64,000 nucleotides of DNA. Source: Diploscapter coronatus (taxonomy: Eukaryota > Nematoda > Chromadorea > Rhabditida > Rhabditidae). The notes under the pieces are model-generated. The model had not been told where the DNA came from. It did no database searches and saw nothing but the letters and a program-made list of their open reading frames with translations. The stretch is taken from the NCBI GenBank assembly GCA_964036155.1, contig OZ038422.1, positions 22,777,201-22,841,200 on the forward strand, in the 5' to 3' direction. Both the position numbers and the translations under genes were made by a program. Every line of letters starts with the position of its first letter. The stretch's first letter is position 1. Shown one piece after another: positions 1 through 12,500 of the stretch.

Positions 1-2979
1 GAACATGGTTGACGTAGAAGGGACGTCCTTTCTTGTCATAGGCCAAATCCCAACCGAAGGGCAGGGAGTTCAGATTGGAGCGAGACAACTGAAAAGTATC
101 ATTTTCGTAATTGAAATTGGATAAAGATTTCACGAAATTTCTTATTCTCTACCAGAAATCCTAGCGCAATATCACTGTAATAGCTTTCTGACTAACTTGG
201 AAGATTTTTGAAATGTGGAATGGTAAGCGCGATTTTGGAACGCAAGACTTTCAAAGCATATCGGTCATACTTATTTAGCACTAATCAGCCTGATGAAATT
301 TGGCAGGAAATATTGGGTGAGCTAAATTATGAAAAATCCAACCAAACTTTAGCCGGTTTGAATCAGCTAAAACTGAATAGGCCAGTAAACATGATCACAT
401 GTTACCAAACTTTGCTTGCCACTGTATAATATTTCTGTTTCAAATGAAAGATGATTTTTGAAGTATTTTTCATTTCTTCAAGTTCGTGAAAATTCTTACC
501 TCATTACTCTTGGGGAATTGCGCGTGATTGGAGCTGGAAGCAGATGAAGAGCTGTGCATAGATGAGCCAGATGTCGAGGCCGACATCGATGAAAGCATCG
601 CAGCCGAGCCGATATTGTCAAATTCTGCAAAAAAAAAAAAGCTTCAATAGTTTGAAGAAAAATGATGAAGCTTACCTTGACGAATCGGAACAATCGCCAC
701 TGAAAGCTGCACGATGAAGTCGCTCTTTCCGGAAACTGGCAGAGAAATATTCAGATCACTGAAAAGTCGCTTGTCAGAATGAAAAAATGATAAATGTTTG
801 GTATTGAAAAGAAGAAAATTCAAATAAATTGCGGTAAATGAAGGGTTCGTTTGAAGAAAGAGTTGGATAGTTTTGACTGTAATTCTAGTCCAGGAATTTT
901 TTTTAGAAGAAAAATCTTGAAAATTTTGCAAATGAAAATCCGTTGTTGTGCACATTCGCAGATGGAGATATAAGTGGATCGTGGGGATATTGACGCCTTG
1001 CTTTTTCCGAACATAAAAAACTAGAAATAGCAATAAATCGGGGGCAGAGCGATTGTCTAAAAGGGAACGAGGCAGCCCAAAATGGGGAAAGAAAAGGGGA
1101 AACTGACGAGAAATCTCAGGGGAAGGTGCAAAATGCGGGCAGATAACTAAGAGGGGACGCAAAAAATCACTGCTCAATACAAAAAAGACTAAAGTTTGTC
1201 CAGAAGAGCAGAAAGACAACTCAAGCAGCTTTCAAAAACTATGCTTCAATGTTGAAGTAGGCATTTTGAGATATATCCAGGAAAGGAAAATTTGATCTGT
1301 TCAATCTACGAGAAACGCCACAATCGAAGGAAATTGCTGATTTGGAATGGAAGAAGTCAAAAAGCAGCAGAAAATAAGGCAATTTGAAGAAAATGTGATA
1401 GCCGTGAGAGCTAAAAGTTGCATCGCAACATGCAAGTCAACTTGATGCATAGAGTAGAATGAGGAAAATGAATGATGAAAGCAAATTTATCATCGAGGAA
1501 AATAAATGACTAGAACTAGAGATATGAAAATGAAGATATCACACTTTAGAAGACAATTTTGAATCAACAAGTCATACAAAATAAGACAGAAATTCCAGGA
1601 ATAAGATTTTTCTTGCAGTATTCTGCAAAGCTAGAGCTTTTGAAATTCCATTTCTGGCGCATATGAATTGAAGGTAATTTGCTAGCGTATTTTTCAAAAA
1701 TGCAGATAAATAGGGGAATAAATTGCTCACCTCGTAAGACAGTGAATCTCTGAGACCGAAATGGACGAGCGCAAATTCCCGCAGGCAACTTCCAGAGTGT
1801 CGTTTTCACGAATCGGGAAGCGTATCTCCTGAAAAGGAATTGACATTTCGACATTCAACACTGCAGCAGATAATAATCAAATTATTGCAGACTAATCAAA
1901 TTGCATGAGCAATGCTCAAGACATTCTTCCGACAAAATACATTGATCCTTTAGAAAAAAGACATTTTTTGCTTTTAAGAAAGTTCTGAGAGTTCGAAGTT
2001 TAGGAGAGAACTTGATTTTTCAAGAAAAAGTCTTACCCTAATTCCAACGATAGAGCCATTCACCATCCGAATTTTCTCAGTTTTTCCACCACAATTGATC
2101 GTCAAAACAGCGGTAAGCTTGTTATCACAAGCAATTTCTGAAAACTATTTCATCTTTTTTTTTCGAGATTCATAAAAAATTAAAGCTTTTTCTCAAAATG
2201 AATAATGTTCAAAGTTGTTAAAGTTTGACCTTGAATGACCAGATCAGCTTTGTTGGTGACTTCAAGGCATGGCGATCGTAGCAGCATCAGACCTGTCATT
2301 CCATCGACGTATCTGAAATTGAGCTTTTCATGGGGTAAATTCACAAAACTCTACCCAAAGAATAGTCGCTTCGTATCACCGATGATTTGTGAAGACAGGG
2401 TCCAGCTGAGCACTCCTTTGTTCACCGAATCCTTCACGCCGCGATGGTCCAGAAATGGGACTGCGGGGGAGTCTGGGGAAAATAATTAAGAAATTCTCGA
2501 ATTAGAAGGAAAATTATAGGAAGGGGAGGGGATAGGCCACATTTCCTGCATAAAAAGACTGTATGAAAGTACAAATGTCGAAAAACAGCAAAAAATCCGA
2601 AATCGGAACCGAAATCGAAAATTTCGCACGACACTGCTGTATAATTGTAAATCTCAAGAAAATTTGGAAAGATTTGCGATTACGCATACATCAAATCTAT
2701 CTCTATAGATGAAAAATACCGTAATCGAAGAGTCCGACCCAATCGATAAGCGGATTCGAGCTGACCACATTCCATTCGAGTTCCAGGGTCTAGAAGTTGA
2801 GAATAAATGGAAAAATCGATAAAACTACAGTACCTGTCCAAAGCTGCTGCTACAGTAGACCACTTCATGCGACAAACTCAATAGGCCTTCAGAAGCCGCG
2901 TCATCCATTTCAGACACGTGCCTTGCGACGTGCTTCGCCTTCGACGTCCGTCGGATCACAAACATCTCGTCTTCGAGCT
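1..2979 (-). CDS. hecw-1: HECW-type HECT E3 ubiquitin ligase, N-terminal part (partial)
   Basis: The gene runs leftwards off the window, so the HECT domain is not visible. Exons read on the minus strand are 2834-2979, 2720-2789, 2355-2472, 2230-2312, 2037-2137, 1731-1828, 676-758, 500-624 and 1-88; all phases agree. The first exons encode the segments LELEWNVVSS, IDWVGLFDY, FLDHRGVKDS and KRLFFGYVDGMTG, which match the N-terminal domain that precedes the C2 domain in HECW1/HECW2 ligases. A C2-like beta-rich stretch, a serine-rich linker and the start of a WW domain (LPFGWDLAYDKKGRPFYVNH) follow. The family ubiquitinates substrates through a C-terminal HECT cysteine and binds PPxY motifs through WW domains. 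WWP1 or NEDD4 was considered, but those lack the pre-C2 domain. The start codon lies upstream of 2979 and was not found. Confidence 0.85.
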
Positions 2980-5814
2980 CTAAAACTCATGAATTCACGC
3001 TTTTTCCCGAGATTTATGTTTACTCTGAAAATTTCTCATTTTCCCTAGAATCATAAATTTCGAATTTGATTCCGAGAAATCGTGGCAATCTTTACAAATT
3101 CGCCTCTAGCGAGCGATATTTCGGTCTTCAATCACGAGGCGCAGAGCTACACGGGCATTTTTGGCAGCAATCGCAACCAAGTCCCAGGTGAATTTGCTCA
3201 CGAAAATATGCCTGGCAAAATGCGAGGCAGATGCGTTTTGTGGGAATAAATAGAAGACTAGAGATGAGCAATGCAGATGTTGGAATTATAGTAGATTTTT
3301 AGGGGGCAAAAAATCGCAGAATAGAGCTTATTCGTCTTTAAACTAAATAAATGCAAATAGCGCCTAGTTTGACGCTAAAAGATGATCCTTTATTTGTAAA
3401 GGATTGAATTTCAATCAAGCTTATTTAGGCTGAAAAACCAGACCTATTCAAAGCGCAATATCAGATGATGCAAATTTCAAGAAAAAAGTCATATCGCGAG
3501 AAAAAACATGCCGTCTGATCAAGTCTTTAATGCAGTTCATTAGGGAATGAATTAGTTCTTATTGGGCCAAAGCAAGAAAACATTGCTTTTGGCAGCTTTT
3601 ACTTGATTGTGAGTTTTCTGGATGAATAAAGTCGGCAGTCCAAATGCACCGAAAGTCCTTTTTAGACAAATAATAAGCAAAGATATTCACTGCATGAAAG
3701 CAGTCGTTTTATCAAGATCAAAATTTATGTGAGTCAGTAGTGAGATATTTCTTCAAAATATAGGATGCTTAACGAGTTTAGAGCTTGTTTTTTAGTTTTT
3801 TTTTTTTACGAATTAGCTGATCTTATAAAACTTTGAGATTATTTAAATGTGTTTTAGAAATCTTTGAAGAAGATTTTGAATGGATGAAATGGAGCAAAGA
3901 ATCGAAGCAAAATGCCAAACGAGTCAAATAAACAAAATGGGGAATTCAGACTGAAAAACCGCGTGAATTATTCAGTAAAAAATCTGTTCAAAGTGGGGTA
4001 GTTTGTCAAAGATTACACGGAATTCTTTGAGATTTAGGATAAAGATTTAGATGCTGCTACTTTTTGTTTTTCGAAAAAGAAAAAAGTTATTGATGATAAT
4101 CAATGAAGATCAGCTTTCGGTAATAGCTTCGAGAAAAAAAATCTAAATTTCAACAGAATGATTTGAACCCTACACATCTAATTGTGTGTTGCGTTCCAGC
4201 AATTTAGAAAAGTGTATCAGTCAAACGGAACTAGCAAAAGCAAGGCCGAGTTCAAGCAAAAGTTTGGCGAAGATAAGGGCATTTAGACATCCCGCCACTT
4301 CCTCTATGGATCTCTCTGTCAAGCAACTCTCAAACCCATATTTTTTGCCTTCTTGCCATCCATATCTCTTGCCTTCCCTCGTTTATCCTTTTTGTTATCC
4401 CCAAACCTCCCCGAATTCGACCCCGCAAAGCAGCGAACTCTGGGGATTTTCCCTTCGACTTTGCGGAATGTCGCCCTCTGCCAGAGGCAGTGTGACAAAC
4501 ACGATTGGGGCATTTGGGTCGCGATTTATGCCTTTATGCCTTTATTCCTTGTTCTGTATTTTGAGTTTGAGCAGAGGACTTTTGACTCTAACAAATTGAA
4601 GAACTCAATCTTGATTTGACATCGAATTCTTCAATAGAAAATTTCAGAAATTTGAAACTAGTATTCAATATCGATTTCGGTATTTTCCGTAGAATTAAAA
4701 AATTAAACTCATGCAATTATGCAATTGCAAATAATGATTTGTCTTTTCAACAATCTTTTAATCGAGGAATAAACATTACGGCATATTTGTCTTATTACGA
4801 GAAACATCATTTTCATGTAAACTTTCCAATTATTTCTTTGGTCACCATAAAATGAGGAACCATTTCCAACTGAATTGACTCAGTAGGAGGGCGGTCTTTA
4901 TTAAACAAAATCATTTTTATTTGTTAATATTAGCCAGAAATCGTACAAATATAAGTATTCAATGTGCTTCTAGATTACTGCATTTTCAACTTTCTTTGGT
5001 CTATTTTTGCATGCTATCTATCTTGCTACTCATTTCCTCATTAAAAATTATTTTTATTTCTTGTAGAAAAGCAGTTTTTTTTATTTATTTTTATTGCAAA
5101 AAGGAAGAGAAAGGGTAATTCGGGAATTTTGACAAAATCATCAAAAATGACAAAAAATTAATCATCTGAGTGACCAAATAAACTCACGAATTCGCACAAA
5201 AATAAACCCACTTCAAAAGTAAAGTAACACGGTAGGGGACTACACAAAAATGGAATAACGAAAATTCAAAAGTAATGAAATGTATAATAAAGAAAAAGCA
5301 AAGAAAAGTGAGAAAAAGAAAAATGCAAATGAAAAGAGCAAAAATATAGAAAAAAAAATAAAGAGGATTCAAAAATCGATTTAGATTAAACATGAACACT
5401 CCCTCATTGCCTCCAAATGTACTTCCACATCCTTGCACGTCGATATAAGTGCTTTTTTGATTTCTTATTGCCTTGGATCTTTCCATCTGTCCACAATCGA
5501 ACGAGTTAAATAACGAAAAAGCAAACTTATAACAATCGTAAAAGAGTTCGAATTCAAATTTCTTCACTAAATAAATAAAAAACGTCGACATTTTTCTCCA
5601 TCAAATTTTACTTCACTTATGCAAATATGCAATAAGAAAACTTGGCATGTTCTTTCGCGAGTACGGTCATTTTTTAATTCTTCCTAGTGATAAAAAGATA
5701 TAATTTGCTTTATCCTGAATTCTAATGACCACTCAGATAGGACCCGGTGTGTTTTCTGTCATATATCCATATTTTCCACACGGAAATTTGATGATCTTAA
5801 TATCAAAGTATTTT

Positions 5815-6504
5815 TGTTGAACAACACCACATCTAATTAATTTTGTTGGATAACGACCTGGACCCGATCCATTCAGTATGAGTGAATAAGTTAATTTTGA
5901 CCAAGAAAATACTTTATCATCATGAGTTATGACGGCATTATATGCGTTTACTAAATATAATCCATAAATATTATATTTTGAATATTAATGGCGACATTTT
6001 ATTAGTAAACTTGTAATATAATTCGATTTCATAATCGAAAACCATATTCGTTTTCTACTATCATATCTCTCATTATGATTTCTTTGTCTTCAATAGCGAA
6101 CTACCAAATTATGTACTTTAAGACTTATCTTCTTTTATAAAACCAAAAATTTTATTACCAATGACTCATTCTGGAAGGCTGAGAGTCTTTCCAGAGAAGC
6201 AGACGCCAAGATAGAATTATTAGAGGGCGGAGCCATATATAAAGCGATTCCCTTACTTGTCACTTCACTTCGTTTTATCTTTTATTGTATTCCAACCAAT
6301 TGAATAAACCTTTCCTATTTCGTGCAGTCCTATTTACCGTAGCCAAAGGACAATCTAAACCTAACCACCCTAAGTAGCCTGCATAAATTTTTTTATTTCT
6401 CTACAAAATATATCGAGCAAATTTATAATATGCTAAGCAATATAAATGTTTGAGTTAAAATTATAATATAAAATACAGGATGGTCATAAAGTCGAGCAAC
6501 AACA
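5815..6504. repeat. Possible solo LTR or relic promoter
   Basis: A GC box-like GGGCGGAG and a TATATAAAG box lie at about 6225-6244 and are followed by an AATAAA signal at 6303-6308. A TATA box placed a short distance before a polyadenylation signal is typical of a retroelement LTR. The block is bounded by TGTTG at 5815 and CAACA near 6500, the usual TG...CA ends, but I see no matching target-site duplication and no internal coding region. An isolated promoter is an equally good reading. Confidence 0.25.
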
Positions 6505-6743
6505 TATTCAAAATATTTTTTAAAATCAAATCTTTTCGCTATTTTAAAATATTTTTGCATAACCTTGTGAGATTTCTTACAAAAATACTTTATCAAAAAT
6601 AACTGATTTGATAATTTTTCAATCTTAAACCTTATTTGAATGTTCTCAGACGATATGGAAAATATTCAACGTTTAAGAGCCTGTGGTTTAAACTTTCTGT
6701 CATATATATTGGATAATGTTGAAATATTTTCACAAAAATCATC

Positions 6744-6849
6744 ATATCATCACAGAGAAAAGTTCACGCGTTCCTCCCGCATTCATCCCGAGTCGGGCCC
6801 GCAGCGGAGCCGACTCGGGAGGAACGCGGGAATTTCTCTCTGTGATATC
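6744..6849. mobile_element. Small fold-back (MITE-like) element
   Basis: The arms ATATCATCACAGAGAAA (left) and its near-complement TTTCTCTCTGTGATAT (right) enclose a GC-rich interior that also pairs with itself (CCGAGTCGG...CCGACTCGG, and TTCCTCCCG with CGGGAGGAA). The whole block could fold into one long hairpin. Its base composition is far from that of the surrounding AT-rich DNA. Confidence 0.7.
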
Positions 6850-7495
6850 ACTAATCAACGATTTTGATTGTTACGATAAAATTTATTAGGCATTCGGTGA
6901 TCATTTTCAAAATCAAAAATAGTTTATTTATCGTTTTTTGAAAAAAAAATGTGTGATAGCTTGCAAAAGATTGCCTATAATTTTATTTAGAATAGTAGAA
7001 ATAATGTGGACTTTAAGTAATAATTACCATTCGAAATGCTAGAACTAAGAAAATATAAAAATTCAAAATAAATTACTTTATGTCAATGCAGATACGAATT
7101 CCAAAATTTATTGCTCGAATTTAGTATCCCCTATCCATTTTTATTATAGCAATTTAGCAAGCTCACAAGAAATTATTCTAAAAATAAGTTGTAAAATTAT
7201 CTTGGAACACCTTGTAGTGTGAAAGGGAGCTCTTACGAGCTTACGAATTTTCTCGGTTGCCTCTTATAATATATTATAATCACTTCAGAGTTGGGATATC
7301 TCAAAAATCCTGGAAGAAATAATCAACATTCTCCGATTTTATCCGCATTTATTAGGATGTTAAAAAGAATACTAGGAGAAGGAGTTATAAAAGAGGTTTG
7401 TCAAACTTTTAACGATTTCAAGATAAGTTGAATGAAAATATGCTAATATTAAAATTCAAAATCCATTTTTAAGGATTTGAGGCGATTTTTTCATG

Positions 7496-7602
7496 GCCCC
7501 CTGTATTAGGCACCGCATAGGCACCGGCACCGGATTTTAGAGTGAGAGAGTGTAGACAAAGGTGAGAAATAAGAAAAAGAGCCGGTGCCTAATACAGGGG
7601 GC
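7496..7602. mobile_element. Fold-back MITE with GGCACCGG-type arms
   Basis: The left arm GCCCCCTGTATTAGGCACCG and the right arm CGGTGCCTAATACAGGGGGC are perfect complements. The interior, read on the minus strand, is pyrimidine-rich (CTTTTTCTTATTTCTC). The flanks are similar (TTTTTTCAT on the left, GATTTTCAT on the right), which could be an eroded 9-bp target duplication. Confidence 0.8.
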
Positions 7603-8324
7603 TGATTTTCATGAATCACTCTAACGGAGCAAAATGGCCATCATAATCAAATTGACAAAAATCATTTTTATGAAATTTTTCAAAATTCAATATTTGTTTT
7701 TATCAAAAATCCTTTTCAAGCAGCCCATACGAAGTTTTTCTTTCCCCACTCTGCAATGTGGGCGGTACTTACACTCCATAAAAGCTCGGCAGTATTTTTT
7801 CGTACCCTTTGCATATTGTGAGCGTAATTTCTTCTAACATTGTCACTAAAATCACTCCTTCAAGGGAACCACATATATGCGAATTCATTAATCTTGACGA
7901 AACTTGGAGGATAAGGGTAATTGAGGTTGCTGATCACGATTATTCAGTCAGAATCCGTCAAATCTCACTTGGGAAGCTACAATTTTTAGCTAGCCAATAA
8001 TATTTTCCTTTAATAAGCAAAAATTACAAAATTTGCACACGATGAAATTCGATTCGTTAATCAAAAACACTCATTTCTCGTGCAATATACACGTGAAAAT
8101 CGAAGTTTTCAGCTAAGAATTTTGGATTTCAGAGTGAAATTTGACACGTTTTGATTGAATAATCGTAATCAGTGACCTTAATTACTATTATCCACCAACT
8201 TTCGGCAAAATCTAAGAATTCACATGTGCATGGTTAAATTACCGTTACGTAATATTATTTCTGAAATTATAATTTTCTATCAACGAATAATGAGAATTTC
8301 TTTTAAAAAATAACTGTATACTGC

Positions 8325-8475
8325 ATTCCGCAAGCGATTGCCCTTCGCATAGGAAGAAATTTTAGGTCAAAAGAGCCTATTTCTCTCGCTTTTTCTATGC
8401 TATTTTCTTCCATTTTTTATTTCTTCCCCTTACCACGAGAGATTGCGAAGGGCAATCCACTGCGGAAAATCCGAT
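8325..8475. mobile_element. Fold-back MITE
   Basis: The left arm ATTCCGCAAGCGATTGCCCTTCGCA pairs with the right arm, which contains TGCGAAGGGCAATCC and TGCGGAA. The core has the pyrimidine-rich string TTTCTCTCGCTTTTTCTATG that recurs in other fold-back elements of this window. It sits just upstream of the IRE1-like gene. Confidence 0.75.
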
Positions 8476-8643
8476 AATATTCATATCTAAAATATATTCC
8501 ACATGCTTTTGAACCACTCATTTTTAGTAAAAGACAAATCTCGTATAAGAAATCATTGCGATTAATTCAATGAGAAGAATATCACACAAAAGTTTTTATA
8601 GGTTAATAGAACAACAGCACGTATTCTTGACGATAAGAATTGC

Positions 8644-9549
8644 ATGATATTTGTTTCAACTCGGTCGTTACGCCGAGCTCAATCTTTCGAAGATTTAACT
8701 CAAGAGTTTTCGGTAAACATTGATCGTTTCATATTCATAAGTAAAAGCTAAATTTAGAATGGTGACAGGGTGGTTTTTTCTGCAGATAAAAATGGCAGCT
8801 ATCTTGAAGCAATCAGTGTTGTGAAAAAAGAAAAACTGATAAATATCACTGCAAAAATAACTGAAAAGAAAAATGCTTATTGTATGGCTGAATCTACTAC
8901 CTCAAGCCGATATGGAAAGATATTTATTCCATATCAGAGTAGAGATGGGTTAAATTCTCCGTGGTGTGGAAATGGAGCTGAAATAGGAAAGTCGTGCCAA
9001 TTAAAGGTCAATCCATTTATTAAGAGTGAATGTTTGCACGAATTAAAGAGTAAGGATAAAGGAATTAACAGGGGTCCGTCGATAAGGCTGGATAAAATAT
9101 GCTATGCAGTTTTTCATGCCTGTTTAATTTTCGAAAAAAATGTGGACGAAGATATGCTAATTTCATGTTTTATTCTTCCTGACATTCGCTTAAAATTAAT
9201 AGTAATCTTGACGAAAATCTCAACAGAATACCAGTTTTAGTTGAAATGAATAGTGCAAATTTTATTTATTTTAGATCTTTCCTCAGTCACCTTATAATGG
9301 TTGTAATTATTTGGCTTATAAAATTGAATTGGATCGAAATGAGAATTCGGGAAGTGAAAATAATGCAGCCCAAATTCAAGAACTTATTCGAAAACTTGAA
9401 TCAGATAAACAGGTACATCCTAATATCCATATTATAAACTAATCTAATTTTTGCATAGTAAGTTTTTGTTAGTTATCTTGCGAAAGTACTTATATTTACT
9501 CAATATTATTTTATTTGCATTGTCAAAGATATTCACTTTAACATTGTCT

Positions 9550-9589
<40 letters not shown>

Positions 9590-12500
9590 TTTATGTTATA
9601 TAAATTTCAGATCGGTGTTATCGTTTCATATTCTGATCAAGGCGATGTCCTAGTATATTCTTCGGTTAGTTTATAATTCATTCAAGTTAACCCATATGTG
9701 ATTTATCAGAGAATTGGTCAAGGTCGTATTCCAGCAATTGACAGAAAAAGTTGGATGAAACTGGGAATATTTGTTAAATATGAAGTAATGGAGGATTATG
9801 TTCCAAAAAATACTACATGGACCATAAAAAACATTGAGGAAATTGGACAGGTTAGTCAATTTGAATATCACCAACCAAAAAAATTGAATAATTTCTACTC
9901 AAATTAAAAAAAAAAAATCATTCAATTACTCTATCTTCAAGTTAGCACATGTTATAATTTTACAATAATTGCCCTCTAAAATATCAATTTAGAATGTTAC
10001 AATTAAATATCGTTGAAATCATAGCTCAGATAATCATTTTTATTGAACCCGGATTAAACAAGATTCATTACTTTCATGAATTAAACATTTACACGAATAA
10101 TAGCTCGAAGAATATTTATTTAGAATTTACATAATGAATATTTCATTTGTCTTAAGATATCATTCATACCAATTCAAAGTCTTAAAATTATTTCAATTTT
10201 GAAATTCCTTACACCTTAACCATTTTATAACCCATTCTACTAATGGTTCGTTTGTGAAAGACAAAAGAAAATGAATGATGACATGATTTTTGAGATATAC
10301 AAATTTTATTATTCTTGAAAGCTGTCATCTTGTTGTTATTAAAGATGTGATTTTAAAAATATTCACTTTGAATTAATTTCTCTTCATTTAGTTATTTCCC
10401 ATTATTGATGATAATAACGACTCGGTTCTGCATTTGGAAGTCATTGCCGTTGTAAATCGAGTATCACATAGTTCTCATTCTGCATGGTTGTGGAACGACT
10501 TTATCGGTAAAGTTTTCAATTTTACATAATTTATTTTATTCACGTGTGTAAATTGTCTCAAAATACGCCATGAAGGCCGCATAATCAAGGAGCATACAGG
10601 TAATTTAAATTCTCGTGATTTCATGACATCGCGATGGAGAAATCACGTGAACTACTTCTGTGATTTTTTTGGCTCATTTCTGCTATCGTTAACGCTCAGA
10701 AAAATGAGCGTTTGAAATAAGCGATAATAGGAAGAAATGGCAGCCCTGCTCCAGTTCTCTTCACTTTGCATACTATTTTTGCGAGAAAATAGAAATGAAT
10801 CGATGCAAATTTTGCGCATTGAGATTCGAACGGTAAGTTTCTTGCGCATTGATAATAATCTTGAATATAGCTCATAACTTGTATCTGAAACGATTTCTAT
10901 CAAAGTTTGGATTCATGTTTGCACATACACTATCAATGCGCATATGTATTATACACTGGGAAACTGATCGAGTCGAAAAATTTCAACCCGATCCAATGCG
11001 ACCCGGAGCATTTTAAGAAATATCTTGCCGATCTGACTTACGATCAAAAACTTTTTCCCCCCTCAGATCGAATCGGTTTGGGCTTAATTTCTGATTATAT
11101 CTACATAAAGGATATAATCAAAACATTCTCAAATTACCTTCGATTTTAATATAAAGAGTGTGTCAGTACTATTTTTGAAGAGATTAATATTTTTTATTTA
11201 AAAATATATGTATTAGGCAATCAAAATCTCATTAAATTTAAGCTGTATGAAAATTCTTTTAGAGTTAATATATATGTTTATGACAGTATAAAAATCTTAT
11301 ATTTTAAGGTCGAATTTATGTTCCAGCAACCTGCTATCAAAATAATATGTCTGCATTTACAAATGTAAAAATAACTGTTGTATATATTGGAACATACAAA
11401 AATATAGCGTGGCATGCGCTACACATTCATGTATGAAAAATTGTTATAAGTATTAAAACAGAATCCATACAATTCTCGAAACTGCCTGGACCAGAGACTT
11501 CAAATTCGTTTCTGAAGGGGTATTTGGGTGTTTTCTATTTATATTCGACCTGGATAACACGATTTTGGGATTTTTTACCGAAGTTTTCAAGTCCACTTTC
11601 GGGTACCGGGATCCGGGGGTCAAATTTCAAAAGTCATCCTAACACCCCAAAACTTATATCAGATTGTTCAGCTCGATGAGCTGAGTCGAATGGTGCGAAC
11701 ATTTTTCGGATCCAACTTTTCTATCGTTCGAAATCAGTTAAAATAGTACTTGAAATGTATGTCAGCGACTAAATTGTAAATTTTACCTATTAAAAGAAAC
11801 CGCTCGTTCTCTTACCTAGCATCATTTTTTGCATATCAGTATGCACTGATATATTTTAAATTATATAGATTTTCAGATGTGCTCCTTTACCGAAAAATCG
11901 ATCCGAAGTTGACCCGTCAAAATTCGGGATTTATAAATTATGGTCGTAAACAATCAAAAGTATACAAATTGGTAAATTCATATGGGTAGTTACTCAGTAT
12001 GATCAACTATACCAATTGGCACTTTTTGATCGGTTTTGATCGATATTCGTAAATCCAGAATATTGACCGGTAAACTTCGGAAAATTACTCCAAAACCATG
12101 TTTTTAGGTCGAAAATACTCAGAAACAACAGCAAAAAACCCCGACCGATAACGATTTTGAAATCTCTGATAGGACCCTTTCTTTGAGATCGTCGAATATT
12201 ACAAATATTGTTTTAAGATGGGAAATTTGTGATAGGCTCTCTTGATAATTCTTTCTTTTTTACTTACAAAGCTAGCATAAAGTTATGAAATAATATAAAT
12301 TCTTGCATAAAGTTAATAATAAAATATTAGATACTGGAGGAAAATGATATATATCGCTCACAATGTGCCCAGCTATTACTTACTGATGACAATTGGAGGG
12401 TAAAAGCTAGAATTCTAACAATAAGAGAGCGTTCAGACATTTCTTGAGCTAATTCTAACAAATGAAAGTAGCGAGAAGAGACAGAGAGGTTTCTTTTCTC

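Larger units (their letters stand above)
2980..8643. other. Gene-poor stretch between hecw-1 and the IRE1-like gene
   Basis: No gene was recognised in these 5.6 kb. The missing first exon(s) of the leftward hecw-1 gene probably lie here. One short open stretch on the minus strand near 3110-3185 reads WDLVAIAAKNARVALRLVIE before a stop and could be a terminal exon or chance. Long open frames at 4186-4599 and 5184-5591 are low-complexity and have no domain. The repeats seen here are listed separately. Confidence 0.5.

Noticed and set aside
644..1219. 191-aa open frame on the minus strand of hecw-1
   Set aside because: Only its end (676-758) is a real exon; the rest reads through intron sequence.
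1..2979. WWP1/NEDD4-type identity for the first gene
   Set aside because: The WW domain alone would allow it, but the pre-C2 domain fits only the HECW group.
3110..3190. Possible extra hecw-1 exon (WDLVAIAAKNARVALRLVIE)
   Set aside because: The frame ends at a stop and no donor or acceptor pair places it in front of the 2834-2979 exon; kept only as a remark.
4186..4599. 137-aa open frame in the gene-poor region
   Set aside because: The product is serine- and leucine-rich without domains, the opposite strand is equally open, and there are no adjoining exons in phase.
5184..5591. 135-aa open frame rich in Phe and Ile on the minus strand
   Set aside because: It is the translation of an A-rich plus strand (AAAGAAAAG...) and therefore low complexity; no start context or homologue was recognised.
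10907..11149. 80-aa open frame inside an intron of the IRE1-like gene
   Set aside because: It does not join the neighbouring exons in phase, while a better exon (11309-11430) completes the protein. It resembles the adjacent non-coding repeat.
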